From Maioricimonas rarisocia (GTDB lineage Bacteria; Planctomycetota; Planctomycetia; Planctomycetales; Planctomycetaceae), in contig NZ_CP036275.1 in NCBI RefSeq assembly GCF_007747795.1, forward strand, positions 5,014,001 through 5,078,000: a stretch of DNA of 64,000 bases, in the 5' to 3' direction. The notes below the pieces were generated by a model. It had not been told where the DNA came from, did no database searches, and saw only the letters and a list, made by a program, of their open reading frames with translations. Of the stretch, positions 55,441 to 64,000 are shown piece by piece. Position 1 is the first letter of the stretch, and every line of letters begins with the position of its first letter. Position numbers and translations under genes: made by a program.

Positions 55441-57579
55441 TCAGCGGGATTCCTCCGCGGAGGCCGGCTCGGCACCGTTCCCGATCACGTTCAGCTCATC
55501 ATCGACCTGCACCCACCTGGCATTCTCGACCAGGCCGTCGTAGCCATTGCCGCTCGAGTCGGTCGCGAGGCCACCGGTTGCGTCATCGAAGTGGTAAAGC
55601 GCGCGAGTCTGCTGATCCGGCTCGAAGCGCCGTGCGGGTGTAAAGTTCAGCTTGTACCGGGCCGTCGTCGAAATCCTGAGCTCATCGATCCGGCCGTCGA
55701 AATGACCGGACCACACTTTCTCGGCGTTGTACGAGCCGCCAACGTACAGCTTTCCCCCCGGGTGCTCTCTGAAGGCGGCAATCTTCAGCGTCTGCGACTG
55801 TCGAACTCCGTCCACGTACATCGACAGCTCCGCACCGTCCCAGACAATGGCGACATGGTCGGTGTCCCGGGGCGCGACGGCGTCATCCGAGAACACCTGC
55901 CGCTGCCCCCCTTCCGACGGGTGAGCGATGAGCTGGTACTTTCCGGTTTCCTCCTGAATACGCAGCTGCACCACCGGCGCCCAGTAACAAATCTGGGTAT
56001 CAAGAGAACCGTCGTAAGCAACGCGTGCTTCCAGCGTAAACTGCGACATCGCATTAGTAGGAACGGAAGCAACGACAATGGGGCTCCCCTTCCCGTCGAA
56101 GTCCAGAGCGTAGTTGGGCGTCGATTCCGTTTCCGCGGGCACGCTCGCCAGAGTTTTGCCGTCCTTCTCGACGGTGACGCCCGCCCCCTCGGGAAGCTTG
56201 ATGGTGGTAGTGGAGCCGTCCCGGTTCGTGATCTTGATGATGATCCCGCCAAGCAGCAGCAGAGCGAGGAAGCCGCCGCCCCACAGCAGCCAGTTCCGCA
56301 TGCCGCCGCCGGAACCGCCCCGGCGTCCGGAGTGGGTCCGGAGCGAGAAGGCCTCCGGCTCGTTCGTCAACCGGGTCGGCTCGGTGTCCAGCACGGCCGA
56401 ACCGACGAGAACGGTAGGAGTCTGGGCAGCCGAACTGCGCGAGCTCTGCTGCCGGACCGGCCTGTGGGTGGCGGTGGCGGACATGCCGGGCTCGATCGAG
56501 GCCAGAAACTCATTGAGACGGCTGTCCTCAGAGATGACAGATCCCGGACTGGCTGCCGCGGCAGGCGACCGGACGCGCTCCAGTTCGGCAATCAGTTCGC
56601 TCATGGACTGGAACCGCTCGTCGGGATTCTTGGCGATCATGCGGCGGAAGACGGCATCCGCCTGCCGGGAAACGCCGGCCGCTTCGCTGAGCGACGGGAG
56701 GGGAGCCTCACGGTGAGCAACGAGCTTCTGCATCATGGTTTTACCGGGGTACGTCGCCTTTCCAGTCAGCAGAAAGAACAGTGAGCAGCCGAGGCTGTAG
56801 ATATCGGCCCGGGTATCGGAACGGTGGCTGTCTTCAGCCTGTTCGGGAGCCATGTAATCGACAGTCCCCATCACGGCTCCTGAGCCGGTCAGGTCACTGA
56901 ACGTGGCGTCATCTCCTTCGATCCGGGCCAGCCCCATGTCGAGCACCTTGACCGTCCCATCGCGGGAAAGCAGCAGGTTCGACGGTTTGATGTCGCGGTG
57001 AATCACCCCCTTCAGATGGGCATACTCCAGACCTCGCGCCGCCTGGATGATGCAGTCCACCGCCTCGTCGAACGGCAGCGGCCCTTTCTTCTTCACCAGC
57101 GTCGCCAGATCGTCACCCGCCACGTACTGCATGACGAGAAAGTGTGTCTCGCCGGCCTGATCGGCATCGTAGGCGGCGACGACATGGGGATGTTCGAGCC
57201 GGGCGGCCGCCTGGACCTCCCGCTGGAACCGGGCGAGCAGATCGGGCGTGCGGGTGATTTCGTCCGAGAGAGTCTTGAGAGCGACGATCCGCTTCATGCG
57301 GCGGTGCTCGGCCTTGAAGACCGTCCCCATCCCTCCCTGGCCAAGCTGATCGAGCAATACGTAGTTGCCCAGCACCAGCGATTTGCCCTTGCCGGAATAG
57401 ATCTGCTGGGCCTGCCAGGCAGTCAGCTTCCTGTCACGTACCAGGGCACGGGCGAGTTCTTCGCCATTCTCGGGGCGGGTTCCTTCCGGAATCCGGTTGA
57501 GGTATGCACGAACCTCGTCCGTGCTCATCACTTCGGAAGCGGACAGCATCCTCGTGAACTGTCGCAGCGACAGAGCCAT
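55441..57579 (-). CDS. Serine/threonine protein kinase with membrane span and LamG-like C-terminal domain
   Basis: The 712-residue product has an N-terminal helical segment (1-65), a Pkn2-type kinase domain (about 70-340: GQGGMGTVFKA, VALK, HRDIKPSN, APEQ), a Ser/Thr-rich linker, one membrane span (NWLLWGGGFLALLLLGGIII) and an extracytoplasmic concanavalin/LamG-like beta-sandwich (about 510-690: SQFTLEARVAY, GRIDELRIS, YHFDDATGG). The activation-loop DFG is DMG here, which still has the metal-binding Asp. A ligand such as a glycan or peptide may be bound outside and signal to the kinase inside; the ligand is unknown. Confidence 0.93.
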   Translation of the reverse strand: MALSLRQFTRMLSASEVMSTDEVRAYLNRIPEGTRPENGEELARALVRDRKLTAWQAQQIYSGKGKSLVLGNYVLLDQLGQGGMGTVFKAEHRRMKRIVALKTLSDEITRTPDLLARFQREVQAAARLEHPHVVAAYDADQAGETHFLVMQYVAGDDLATLVKKKGPLPFDEAVDCIIQAARGLEYAHLKGVIHRDIKPSNLLLSRDGTVKVLDMGLARIEGDDATFSDLTGSGAVMGTVDYMAPEQAEDSHRSDTRADIYSLGCSLFFLLTGKATYPGKTMMQKLVAHREAPLPSLSEAAGVSRQADAVFRRMIAKNPDERFQSMSELIAELERVRSPAAAASPGSVISEDSRLNEFLASIEPGMSATATHRPVRQQSSRSSAAQTPTVLVGSAVLDTEPTRLTNEPEAFSLRTHSGRRGGSGGGMRNWLLWGGGFLALLLLGGIIIKITNRDGSTTTIKLPEGAGVTVEKDGKTLASVPAETESTPNYALDFDGKGSPIVVASVPTNAMSQFTLEARVAYDGSLDTQICYWAPVVQLRIQEETGKYQLIAHPSEGGQRQVFSDDAVAPRDTDHVAIVWDGAELSMYVDGVRQSQTLKIAAFREHPGGKLYVGGSYNAEKVWSGHFDGRIDELRISTTARYKLNFTPARRFEPDQQTRALYHFDDATGGLATDSSGNGYDGLVENARWVQVDDELNVIGNGAEPASAEESR

Positions 57580-57832
57580 ACGCGACTACAGCGATTGAGA
57601 CAGAGTGGGCAATCGACGGGTGATGAAACTTCACCGCCAAAAGTGAACATGGAGTGACAAGTGACTGCCTAAAATACCGACAAAAGGGAATCTGAACAAG
57701 TCGGACAGACAGGGGCAGCACATGCCTTACAGTCCCTCCGCGCATCGCAGGAGAGCGCCCCGGGAAAACCGCGGGGGCTGGCTCGCGAACCGCAACTGAA
57801 GGGAAAGCCTGTCGCGTCCGGCGCTGCCTCTC

Positions 57833-58348
57833 TCAATCCGGCTGGACGCGGACTTCCACCTTCACCGGTCGCGGAAACGCTGACGGGACCGCCTTGCGGC
57901 GCTCGCTGTTCAATTCGTTGAAGTGGCCCAGGGACTGATCCCGGTACCACGGAAACGAAATCCCGCCGAAGCGGTCATCGCCCCCCAGCACCTCGCACAG
58001 CGTGTCCCACAGCGCCACCCGCTCGTGGGCCGCCGCCGAGAGAGCTTCCAGTTCCAGCAGCCGGCTCAGATCCGAATAGCTCAGCAGCGAGTCATTCATC
58101 TTGAAGCGGCCGAGCTTTTCGGCCAGCCAGCCGGCTCCCTGCTTGATGCGGCTTTCACGACCGCCGATCAGTCGGATCACATCGCTGATCGCCGCCCGCT
58201 GCGTTTCGAGCTCCGACTGCAGCCGGTCGAGGAACAGGGCCAGCGACGTCCCCTTGTTGCTGTCCCGGCAACGACGGGCCAGTTCCGCTTCACCGGTCAC
58301 CAGACCGAGATGATCGTTGAGATAGATTCGCAGGCGTGTATCGGACAT
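57833..58348 (-). CDS. Conserved-looking helical protein, unknown function
   Basis: The 171-residue product starts at 58348 after a GAGGGAG site. It is almost entirely helical: a first helix pair (LRIYLNDHLGLVTGEAELA), a long helix (ALFLDRLQSELETQRAAISDV), then ELEALSAAAHERVALWDTL and a Pro-rich basic end. The arrangement could be a four-helix, ferritin-like bundle, but no metal-ligand EXXH pairs stand out. It is cytoplasmic and follows the sulfatase gene's strand with the sulfatase ending nearby. Confidence 0.7.
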   Translation of the reverse strand: MSDTRLRIYLNDHLGLVTGEAELARRCRDSNKGTSLALFLDRLQSELETQRAAISDVIRLIGGRESRIKQGAGWLAEKLGRFKMNDSLLSYSDLSRLLELEALSAAAHERVALWDTLCEVLGGDDRFGGISFPWYRDQSLGHFNELNSERRKAVPSAFPRPVKVEVRVQPD

Positions 58349-58483
58349 CAGTCGGCTCCCTCGTGAAAAGACCCGCGATTGCGGGCCTGGTTGCTTCCAG
58401 CGTAGCCGACTGCCGCCGCGCGGGGGCCGGGGAATCGCCGATACTGTGCGCAAGAGTGTCGCTACCCTCACCGCCTGAACGAC

Positions 58484-60370
58484 TTACGGAACGGTGTTAC
58501 TGGTGCCGAGCAGCTCGTTGAGGGCCCGGTTGGTCACCCGCACCCGGTATTTGCCGTCGGAGTTGAAGCCTTTCTGGTACTCCAGACCCTGCTTCATCTG
58601 ATCGACGACCGGACGGGCCTGCTCGTCAATCTGGTCGAGAACGATCGCGGCCTGCAGCCGCTCCCACTGCTCGCCGGTCGTCAGTTCATGGATGAGGACA
58701 GGCAATGCCGGCTCGGGGAGGCCCATTCGGCAGAGGGCGCGGGCAGCCGCAGTCCGCACGGCAGAAGATTCGTCCGAGAGCGTTGCCTCCATGACGTCAG
58801 CCGCTCGCCTGCGGGCCGGCTCGCCAATGTTGCCGATCCCGACCGCAGCCCAGTAGCGGATCGCGCTGTCGGGATCGTCGGCAGCGTCGATCAGTCGGGG
58901 CAGGGCGGTGGGTCCCTCACTCGCCAGGGCGGCGACTGTGGCCAGCTGCAGATTGTACTGTTCGCTGCCGGGCTGCCGCAGGATGTCGTACTCGCTGCCA
59001 AGCTGCTCGCGTCGCTCGGCGATGATCGGTTCGGGGATCAGTCCCAGGTCGCGCGTCTCGAGCACCCACTCGCGGTGGGCCTTTCGCATCCGGTCAAGGA
59101 CTTTGGCGTAGGCGGGATCATCCGCCAGGTTCCGGATCTCATGCGGATCGACCTGGCTGTCGTACAGTTCTTCAACCGGCTTGGTCGGGGCGAAGTAGCG
59201 ACGGGCGGCGGTCGTCAGTTCTCCCGCCTCATAGAGCCGCCGGAGCTCCCGCATCGTCGCGCCCTTCTCCGCCGTGTTGATGTACTGGTACCACGACTTG
59301 AGCGGTTCGTAATTGCGAATGTAGCGGAACCGTTTGTCCCGCACCGTGCGGATGATGTCGTACCGCTCGTCCATCCGATCACGGGCGGCGTAAACGTACT
59401 CGCGCTCGGGCGGCAGGTCCTCGCCCAGAAACGGCTGTCCCTGCATGTAAGCGGGGATGTCCACGCCGGCCAGTTTCAGCACCGTGGGGCCAAAGTCGAT
59501 CGAGCTGACGAGCTGGTCGGTGACGGTTCCCGGCTCTCCCTGGTCGTCAGTACGGAACGTTTCCGGAATGCGAACCACCAGCGGGATGTGCGTCCCCGAG
59601 TCGTACACCCAGCGTTTGGCCCGCGGCAAACCGACGCCATGGTCCGACCAGAACATGATGATCGTGTTCTCGTACAGGCCATCCTCCTTGAGCTGGTCAA
59701 TCAACAGCCCGGCCCAGTGATCCATCGCGGTGATCAGTTCGTAGTTCCGTTTCCAGTCCTCACGGACGACCGGCGTATCGGGGTAGTACGGAGGCAGTTC
59801 AAGTGCCGCGGGATCCTGCCGCTGGTCCGCTTCGAGCACTTCGGTGACGTTTCGGTACTTACTCTCGGAGGCGATGCCGGACTCGTGACAGCCGGTGAAG
59901 TTGAAGACCGCGAAGAATGGCTGCGACTTCTCGGGACGGTTCCGCCAGTGCGCCCTGCGTGACGATTCGTCCCACGTGCCGGCGGGGGTGCGGAACTGGT
60001 AATCCTGCTTCGAATTGTTGGTGCAGTAGTACCCCGCCTGGCGCAGATACGTGGGGAACGGGCGGATCTGGTCCGGAAGCTTCGCTGTGCACCGCATGTG
60101 ATGCGTGCCGAGCGTCGTCTGATACATGCCGGTGATGATGCCGCTGCGGCAGGGAGCACAGACGCCGGCGGTCGTAAACGCATGCGAGTAGCGGACGCCT
60201 TCGCGGGCCAGCCGGTCGATGTTGGGCGTGATCGCATGTTCGTCGCCGTAGCAACCGATGTGGGGACTGATGTCTTCGCAGGAGAGCCAGAGGATGTTCG
60301 GCCGCTCCGCCGCGACGAGCGAGGACGTCGAGCAGCTGAAGATCGCGCAAAAAGTGAGCAGGTATTTCAT
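58484..60370 (-). CDS. Sulfatase with C-terminal HEAT-like repeats, secreted
   Basis: The 628-residue product has a signal peptide (YLLTFCAIFSCSTSSLVAA). The type I sulfatase core has SCEDISPHIG for metal binding, the formylglycine motif C71-A-P-C-R75, an FWSDHGVGL segment and LYDSQVDPHEIRNLA near the end of the domain. The usual CxPSR is CxPCR, which still suits formylglycine-generating enzyme acting on Cys71. Residues about 480-610 form HEAT-like repeats (LIDAADDPDSAIRYWAAVGIG..). It removes sulfate from sulfated polysaccharides or other esters outside the cytoplasm. No sugar-uptake genes adjoin it, and the kinase gene is divergent. Confidence 0.93.
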   Translation of the reverse strand: MKYLLTFCAIFSCSTSSLVAAERPNILWLSCEDISPHIGCYGDEHAITPNIDRLAREGVRYSHAFTTAGVCAPCRSGIITGMYQTTLGTHHMRCTAKLPDQIRPFPTYLRQAGYYCTNNSKQDYQFRTPAGTWDESSRRAHWRNRPEKSQPFFAVFNFTGCHESGIASESKYRNVTEVLEADQRQDPAALELPPYYPDTPVVREDWKRNYELITAMDHWAGLLIDQLKEDGLYENTIIMFWSDHGVGLPRAKRWVYDSGTHIPLVVRIPETFRTDDQGEPGTVTDQLVSSIDFGPTVLKLAGVDIPAYMQGQPFLGEDLPPEREYVYAARDRMDERYDIIRTVRDKRFRYIRNYEPLKSWYQYINTAEKGATMRELRRLYEAGELTTAARRYFAPTKPVEELYDSQVDPHEIRNLADDPAYAKVLDRMRKAHREWVLETRDLGLIPEPIIAERREQLGSEYDILRQPGSEQYNLQLATVAALASEGPTALPRLIDAADDPDSAIRYWAAVGIGNIGEPARRRAADVMEATLSDESSAVRTAAARALCRMGLPEPALPVLIHELTTGEQWERLQAAIVLDQIDEQARPVVDQMKQGLEYQKGFNSDGKYRVRVTNRALNELLGTSNTVP

Positions 60371-60618
60371 GACACGTCTCCTGACGAGCGCAGGTTGGCA
60401 GGTCCGTTCATCAAAGCTTTCCGAGAGACGGGTAGTCTAGCAGCGCGTGAAAACCGTCGGCCAGCGGACGAACGTGCGTCGCGGTCGGATGTTGCAGCGA
60501 AAGGGAACCTGTCGGGGCTCCGATGTGTCCGACGGGCTCCGGCGTCAATTCGGTCCCCCTGTCTGCGAGAACGTTCTCCCGATGCCCTCAACCGGTTAGA
60601 ATCGGGACGGAGAAGCGC

Positions 60619-63510
60619 ATGCTCAGTCCCGGCCAGACTCTTCTGAGCTTCGAGATCCTCGGCCCGCTCGGAGCGGGCGGCATGGGTGAGGTTTATCGTG
60701 CGCGAGACACGATGCTTGGCCGCGAGGTTGCCCTGAAGCTGCTGCCGGCCGCCGTCGCGAGCGACGAAACACTTCGCCACCGCCTCTCCCGGGAGGCCCA
60801 CACGCTCGCCTCACTCAACCACCCGCACGTGGCCCAGATCTATGGTTTCCACGAGTCGAGTGGTGAGTTCTTCCTCTCCCTGGAGTTGGTGGGAGGCGAG
60901 GACCTTTCGGCACGGCTCGAGCGGGGTCCGCTGTCGGTCGATGACGCTCTGACGCTGAGCACACAGATTGCGGATGGTCTGGCCGCCGCGCACCGGGCGG
61001 GCGTCGTTCACCGTGATCTCAAGCCGTCAAACATTCGCATCACCAGCGAAGGCAGGATCAAGATCCTGGACTTCGGGCTGGCCAAACTGGTTTCGCCCGC
61101 TGCGGCAACCGTCCCACTGCTGGACTCGGCAGCGACCGTCATTGCTCCTCTCACCAGGCTCGGAGTACTGCTCGGCACGCCGCCGTACATGAGCCCCGAG
61201 CAGACGCGCGGCCTGGCGACCGATCGCCGGACCGACATCTGGGCGTTCGGTTGCGTCCTCTATGAATGTCTGACCGGGCGACCGGCCTTCGACGGTCCAT
61301 CACTGGCCGACGTCATCGCGGCCGTACTCGATCGCGACCCGGACTGGGACGCACTTCCCTCAGAAACGCCCGCCTCGGTCGTCTCATTGCTGCATAGTTG
61401 TCTGACGCGTGACGTCGACCAGCGACTGGGGGACCTGGATGCTGCGACCGTGCAGCGGGCCATAGCCGACGACTCGGTCGCGACGCTGCCGGCGTCAGCT
61501 CCACTGCGCCGCGCCCGGGCCGCCTGCGCTGCGCGCGATTGGTCGACGGCGTATGACGTTCTCACCGAGGCGGACCGCAACGGGTCACTCAATCCGGAGG
61601 GCCTCGAACTTCTGGCAGAGTGCGCGCGATGGCAGGGGCGTCATGAGAGTGTCTTCGATCCGCTGGAGCGGGCCCACGCGATATATGTCGGCCGCGAGGA
61701 TGGCCGTGGTGCGGTCCGCACGGCGCTCGCGCTCTGCTATGCCAACGACGATGCCGGTCGCGACGCAGTCGCGAAAGCCTGGCTCGGGCGGGCCGACGAA
61801 TTCATTGCCCGCTCGTCCGAGGGCCCCGAACATGCGCTGCATGCGTGGTTCCACAATCGGGTCCATGGTGCCGCCGGTGATCTCGACAAGCAGAAGGAGT
61901 GCGCCACCCGGGCCCTCGACCTCGCACGTCGCTCAGGCGACCGCAACGTCGAGGCCCTGGCGCTGATCGATCTGGCCCACGTTGCGACCGTGCAGGCCAA
62001 CGGCAAAGAGGCCCTTGGGCTGATCGAGCAGGCGACATCCCTCGCGATTGGCGGCGAGATCGATATCTTCGCGACCGGGATCGTCTTCTGTAACGCGATC
62101 TGGGCCTGTCGCTGTCGCGGTGAATGGCAACGGGCCCAGGAGTGGACCGACTCGGCGACCCGGTGGGTCAGCCGGCAGCAGGTGGACTACTTCCCGGGAA
62201 TGTGCCGCGTCCACAGGGCGGAGGTCCTGCGGATCCGGGGCAATCTGGCCGCTGCCGAGCAGGAATGCGAAGCGGCAACCCGCCAGGTCGAGCGGGCACT
62301 GCCGGCGTATGCGACATTCCCCTGGGCCGAGCTGGGCGAAGTGCGTCGCCGCCGGGGCAACCTGACAGGAGCAATGGCCGCTTTCGAGAAGGCGATGTCG
62401 CTGGGATGGGATCCACAACCGGGACTGGCCCTGCTGCTGCTGCAACAGGGGGACGCCGCGTCGGCACACGCCGCCATCGAGAGGACCTTCAGCGAACCGC
62501 GGCCGACGATGCTCCACGAAGACCGCGCCAACCTGCTCTGTGCCCGTGCCAACATTGCCTCGGCGGTCGGCAACCTTCCAGTCGCCGAAACGGCTGTTGC
62601 CGATCTTGAAGAAATGGCCGAACGAAACGAATCCCGCTGGGACGAAGCCGCGGCCGCCCACGCCCGGGGAATGTTCGAGTTCCGAACGGGTCAGCCGGCG
62701 GCTGCGGTGGAGCACCTTGCCAAGGCCCGACGACTGTGGCTGCAACTGGACACGCCGTATGAGCTGGCAACGACCGGACTCCTGCTGGGACGCGCCCTGG
62801 ATGCTGACGGAGACCGACATCGGGCCCGCCTGGAGCTGAAGGCTGCCCGCGAAGTCTTCTCCCGGGTCGGTGCGATCCTGGACGTCGAGCAGGCGGACGA
62901 ACTGCTTTCCTCACTCGACGAGTCCCGGCCTGCCGGCGCGGCCCCGAAACCGTCTGCCCCCGCCGCGTCGATGATCCGGGAGGGAGAGAGCTGGGTCATC
63001 AGTTTCGGAGGGCGGCAGGTCCGCCTGCCGAGCACGCGGGGACTCGAATACCTGGCAACGCTGCTCTCACAGCCGGACGTCGAATGCTGGGCCATCGATC
63101 TGGCCAGCCCGGGCGGAACAGTCGATCGAGGCGACGCCGGAGAAGTCCTCGACGCGACCGCACGTCAGGAATACCGTCGCCGCGTCGAAGAACTCCAGCA
63201 GGAACTCGCAGAGATCGATTCCCGCACCGATCCGGTTCGTGCCGAGTCCCTTCGTTCTGAACTGGATACCATCGCTCGTCAGCTGGCGGCAGCCGTCGGA
63301 CTGGGCGGCCGTTCCCGTCGAACCGGCAGTGCCGTCGAGCGGGCCCGGCAAAGCGTGACCAAAGGGATCCGCGGCGCGATCCGCAAGATTGCGGCGGAAC
63401 ATCCTTCCCTGGGGCGGTATCTCGAAGTGACCATCCGCACCGGAACCGCCTGCCGCTTCGAACCGGATCGACGCGAGCCGGTCCGATGGGTTGTCGCACG
63501 CTCAACATGA
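60619..63510 (+). CDS. Cytoplasmic serine/threonine kinase with TPR region and conserved C-terminal regulatory domain
   Basis: The 963-residue product starts at 60619 after a GGAGAAG site. Residues about 10-285 are a protein kinase domain (GAGGMGEVYRA, VALKLL, HRDLKPSN, DFGLA, SPEQ). Residues about 305-765 are TPR-like helical repeats. The last 175 residues have a distinct module: WVISFGGRQVRLP, GLEYLATLL, LDATARQEYRRR, and VGLGGRSRR..RARQSVTKGIRGAIRKIAEHHP-like segments. The same module ends many LuxR/SARP-type and ATPase regulators in actinobacteria and myxobacteria (from memory). No membrane span is present. The gene is divergent from the sulfatase. Confidence 0.92.
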   Translation: MLSPGQTLLSFEILGPLGAGGMGEVYRARDTMLGREVALKLLPAAVASDETLRHRLSREAHTLASLNHPHVAQIYGFHESSGEFFLSLELVGGEDLSARLERGPLSVDDALTLSTQIADGLAAAHRAGVVHRDLKPSNIRITSEGRIKILDFGLAKLVSPAAATVPLLDSAATVIAPLTRLGVLLGTPPYMSPEQTRGLATDRRTDIWAFGCVLYECLTGRPAFDGPSLADVIAAVLDRDPDWDALPSETPASVVSLLHSCLTRDVDQRLGDLDAATVQRAIADDSVATLPASAPLRRARAACAARDWSTAYDVLTEADRNGSLNPEGLELLAECARWQGRHESVFDPLERAHAIYVGREDGRGAVRTALALCYANDDAGRDAVAKAWLGRADEFIARSSEGPEHALHAWFHNRVHGAAGDLDKQKECATRALDLARRSGDRNVEALALIDLAHVATVQANGKEALGLIEQATSLAIGGEIDIFATGIVFCNAIWACRCRGEWQRAQEWTDSATRWVSRQQVDYFPGMCRVHRAEVLRIRGNLAAAEQECEAATRQVERALPAYATFPWAELGEVRRRRGNLTGAMAAFEKAMSLGWDPQPGLALLLLQQGDAASAHAAIERTFSEPRPTMLHEDRANLLCARANIASAVGNLPVAETAVADLEEMAERNESRWDEAAAAHARGMFEFRTGQPAAAVEHLAKARRLWLQLDTPYELATTGLLLGRALDADGDRHRARLELKAAREVFSRVGAILDVEQADELLSSLDESRPAGAAPKPSAPAASMIREGESWVISFGGRQVRLPSTRGLEYLATLLSQPDVECWAIDLASPGGTVDRGDAGEVLDATARQEYRRRVEELQQELAEIDSRTDPVRAESLRSELDTIARQLAAAVGLGGRSRRTGSAVERARQSVTKGIRGAIRKIAAEHPSLGRYLEVTIRTGTACRFEPDRREPVRWVVARST

Positions 63511-63726
63511 TTGGCCCCCGACTCGGGTTGGGGTCACAAACCAATCAACAAAGGCGGGGTCCCGGACGTCCCACAGCCACAGTACCCGGCAACGTTCCCC
63601 GGGGCCCCCTCGAATGCCGTTCCCTTCCAGCATCCGATTCCCGGTGTCACTCTGCCGCAGTACCAACGTCCGGAACCGCACTGGGCCCGACCCGCGAATC
63701 CTTTGATTCGGAGTACTCGATCGACG

Positions 63727-64000
63727 CTACTCCAGAGTGACAGCCCCCGGTTCGCAGTAACAGGAGGATGTCGGACTGACGTCCGCACGGGCCCACGCTT
63801 TGGCACGCTCGCGAGTCAGTCGCGAGAGATCGTCCGTCTTCCCCTGGGCCCGCCTGGACTTTTCCAGACCGAGCAGCGACCAGCCGTTGCGCGGGTTCCG
63901 CTCGAGGTCTTCTTCATAGACTTTCTCCGCTTCAGCAAAGCGGCCGCCTGCCATCATCAGGGCGCCGAGGGCATGACGAACCGGCTGCAGCCAGGCGGGA
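63727..64000 (-). CDS. C-terminal end of a TPR protein, 5' part outside the window
   Basis: The frame runs from the right edge to a stop at 63727 and gives about 91 residues. It includes a TPR unit (LGALMMAGGRFAEAEKVYEEDLERNPRNG, read in parts as AGGRFAEAEKVYEED and NPRNGWSLLGL) and a basic stretch ending in CYCEPGAVTLE. Planctomycete proteins ending this way often carry several TPRs after an enzymatic domain (from memory); the missing part decides its function. The gap of 216 bases to the kinase has no supported gene. Confidence 0.7.
   Translation of the reverse strand, partial: PAWLQPVRHALGALMMAGGRFAEAEKVYEEDLERNPRNGWSLLGLEKSRRAQGKTDDLSRLTRERAKAWARADVSPTSSCYCEPGAVTLE

Noticed and set aside
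1-64000. tRNA, rRNA, CRISPR arrays and transposases
   Set aside because: No cloverleaf with a GGTTCRANNCC arm, no regularly spaced repeats, and no DDE or serine/tyrosine recombinase motifs were found on either strand.

Overview
The window is GC-rich chromosomal DNA from a member of the Planctomycetota, most likely order Planctomycetales. The marks are a DUF1549/DUF1553 protein with planctomycete-type CAKCH motifs, two DUF1559 pseudopilin-like proteins, a sulfatase, a CehA/McbA-type metallohydrolase, a DUF1579 protein, two Pkn2-type serine/threonine kinases and many secreted proteins of unknown function. I see no rRNA, tRNA, CRISPR array, prophage or insertion-sequence transposase.

Layout. 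0-5.6 kb: the 3' part of a DUF1549/DUF1553 gene, a PPC-domain secreted protein and two small secreted Cys-rich proteins; the second is a repeat of CC pairs and is followed by a clear terminator. 5.6-7.6 kb (minus): a compact two-gene unit of an ABC/OLD-like AAA ATPase and a small protein with a nuclease-like E-L-K motif. 8.1-15.2 kb (minus): leuS, then a tight operon of an S41/PDZ protease, a beta-propeller and an FGGY kinase. 15.8-19.8 kb: CehA/McbA hydrolase overlapping an alpha/beta-hydrolase, then a small membrane protein. 19.9-22.4 kb (minus): YgfZ-like folate protein and a secreted isoaspartyl methyltransferase. 22.6-30.3 kb: a membrane protein with a HEAT lipoprotein, a GH106-like hydrolase and three secreted or membrane proteins of unknown role. 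30.3-33.4 kb: erythromycin-esterase-like protein, DUF1579 protein and a small membrane protein. 33.7-39.7 kb: a soluble hybrid histidine kinase with a UrtA/AmiC-like sensor, and an alpha/beta-hydrolase/TM/helical-repeat protein standing alone. 40-44.5 kb: CDP-alcohol transferase, c-type haem protein, small membrane protein, carotenoid oxygenase and Cu/Zn SOD. 44.8-54.6 kb: two paralogous PIG-V-like GT-C transferases flanking a C39/DUF1573 protein, then a DPM1-like GT2 overlapping a pseudopilin gene and a second pseudopilin. 54.6-64 kb: membrane protein, two kinases, a sulfatase, a short hypothetical and the end of a TPR protein.

How the genes may work together. The clearest functional sets are the GT2/GT-C/pseudopilin block (polyprenyl-phosphate sugar made by the GT2, used by PIG-V-like enzymes, with secreted pilin-like proteins as possible targets) and the ATPase/nuclease-like pair, which has the form of a small anti-phage or anti-plasmid module. 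Dispersed, partly palindromic repeats sit in the longer intergenic gaps near 7.9, 19.2, 26.3 and 51.4 kb.

Limits. All function calls are made by reading motifs in the translated sequence; no database search or structure prediction was run. Starts were chosen from signal peptides, Shine-Dalgarno-like sequences and domain starts.
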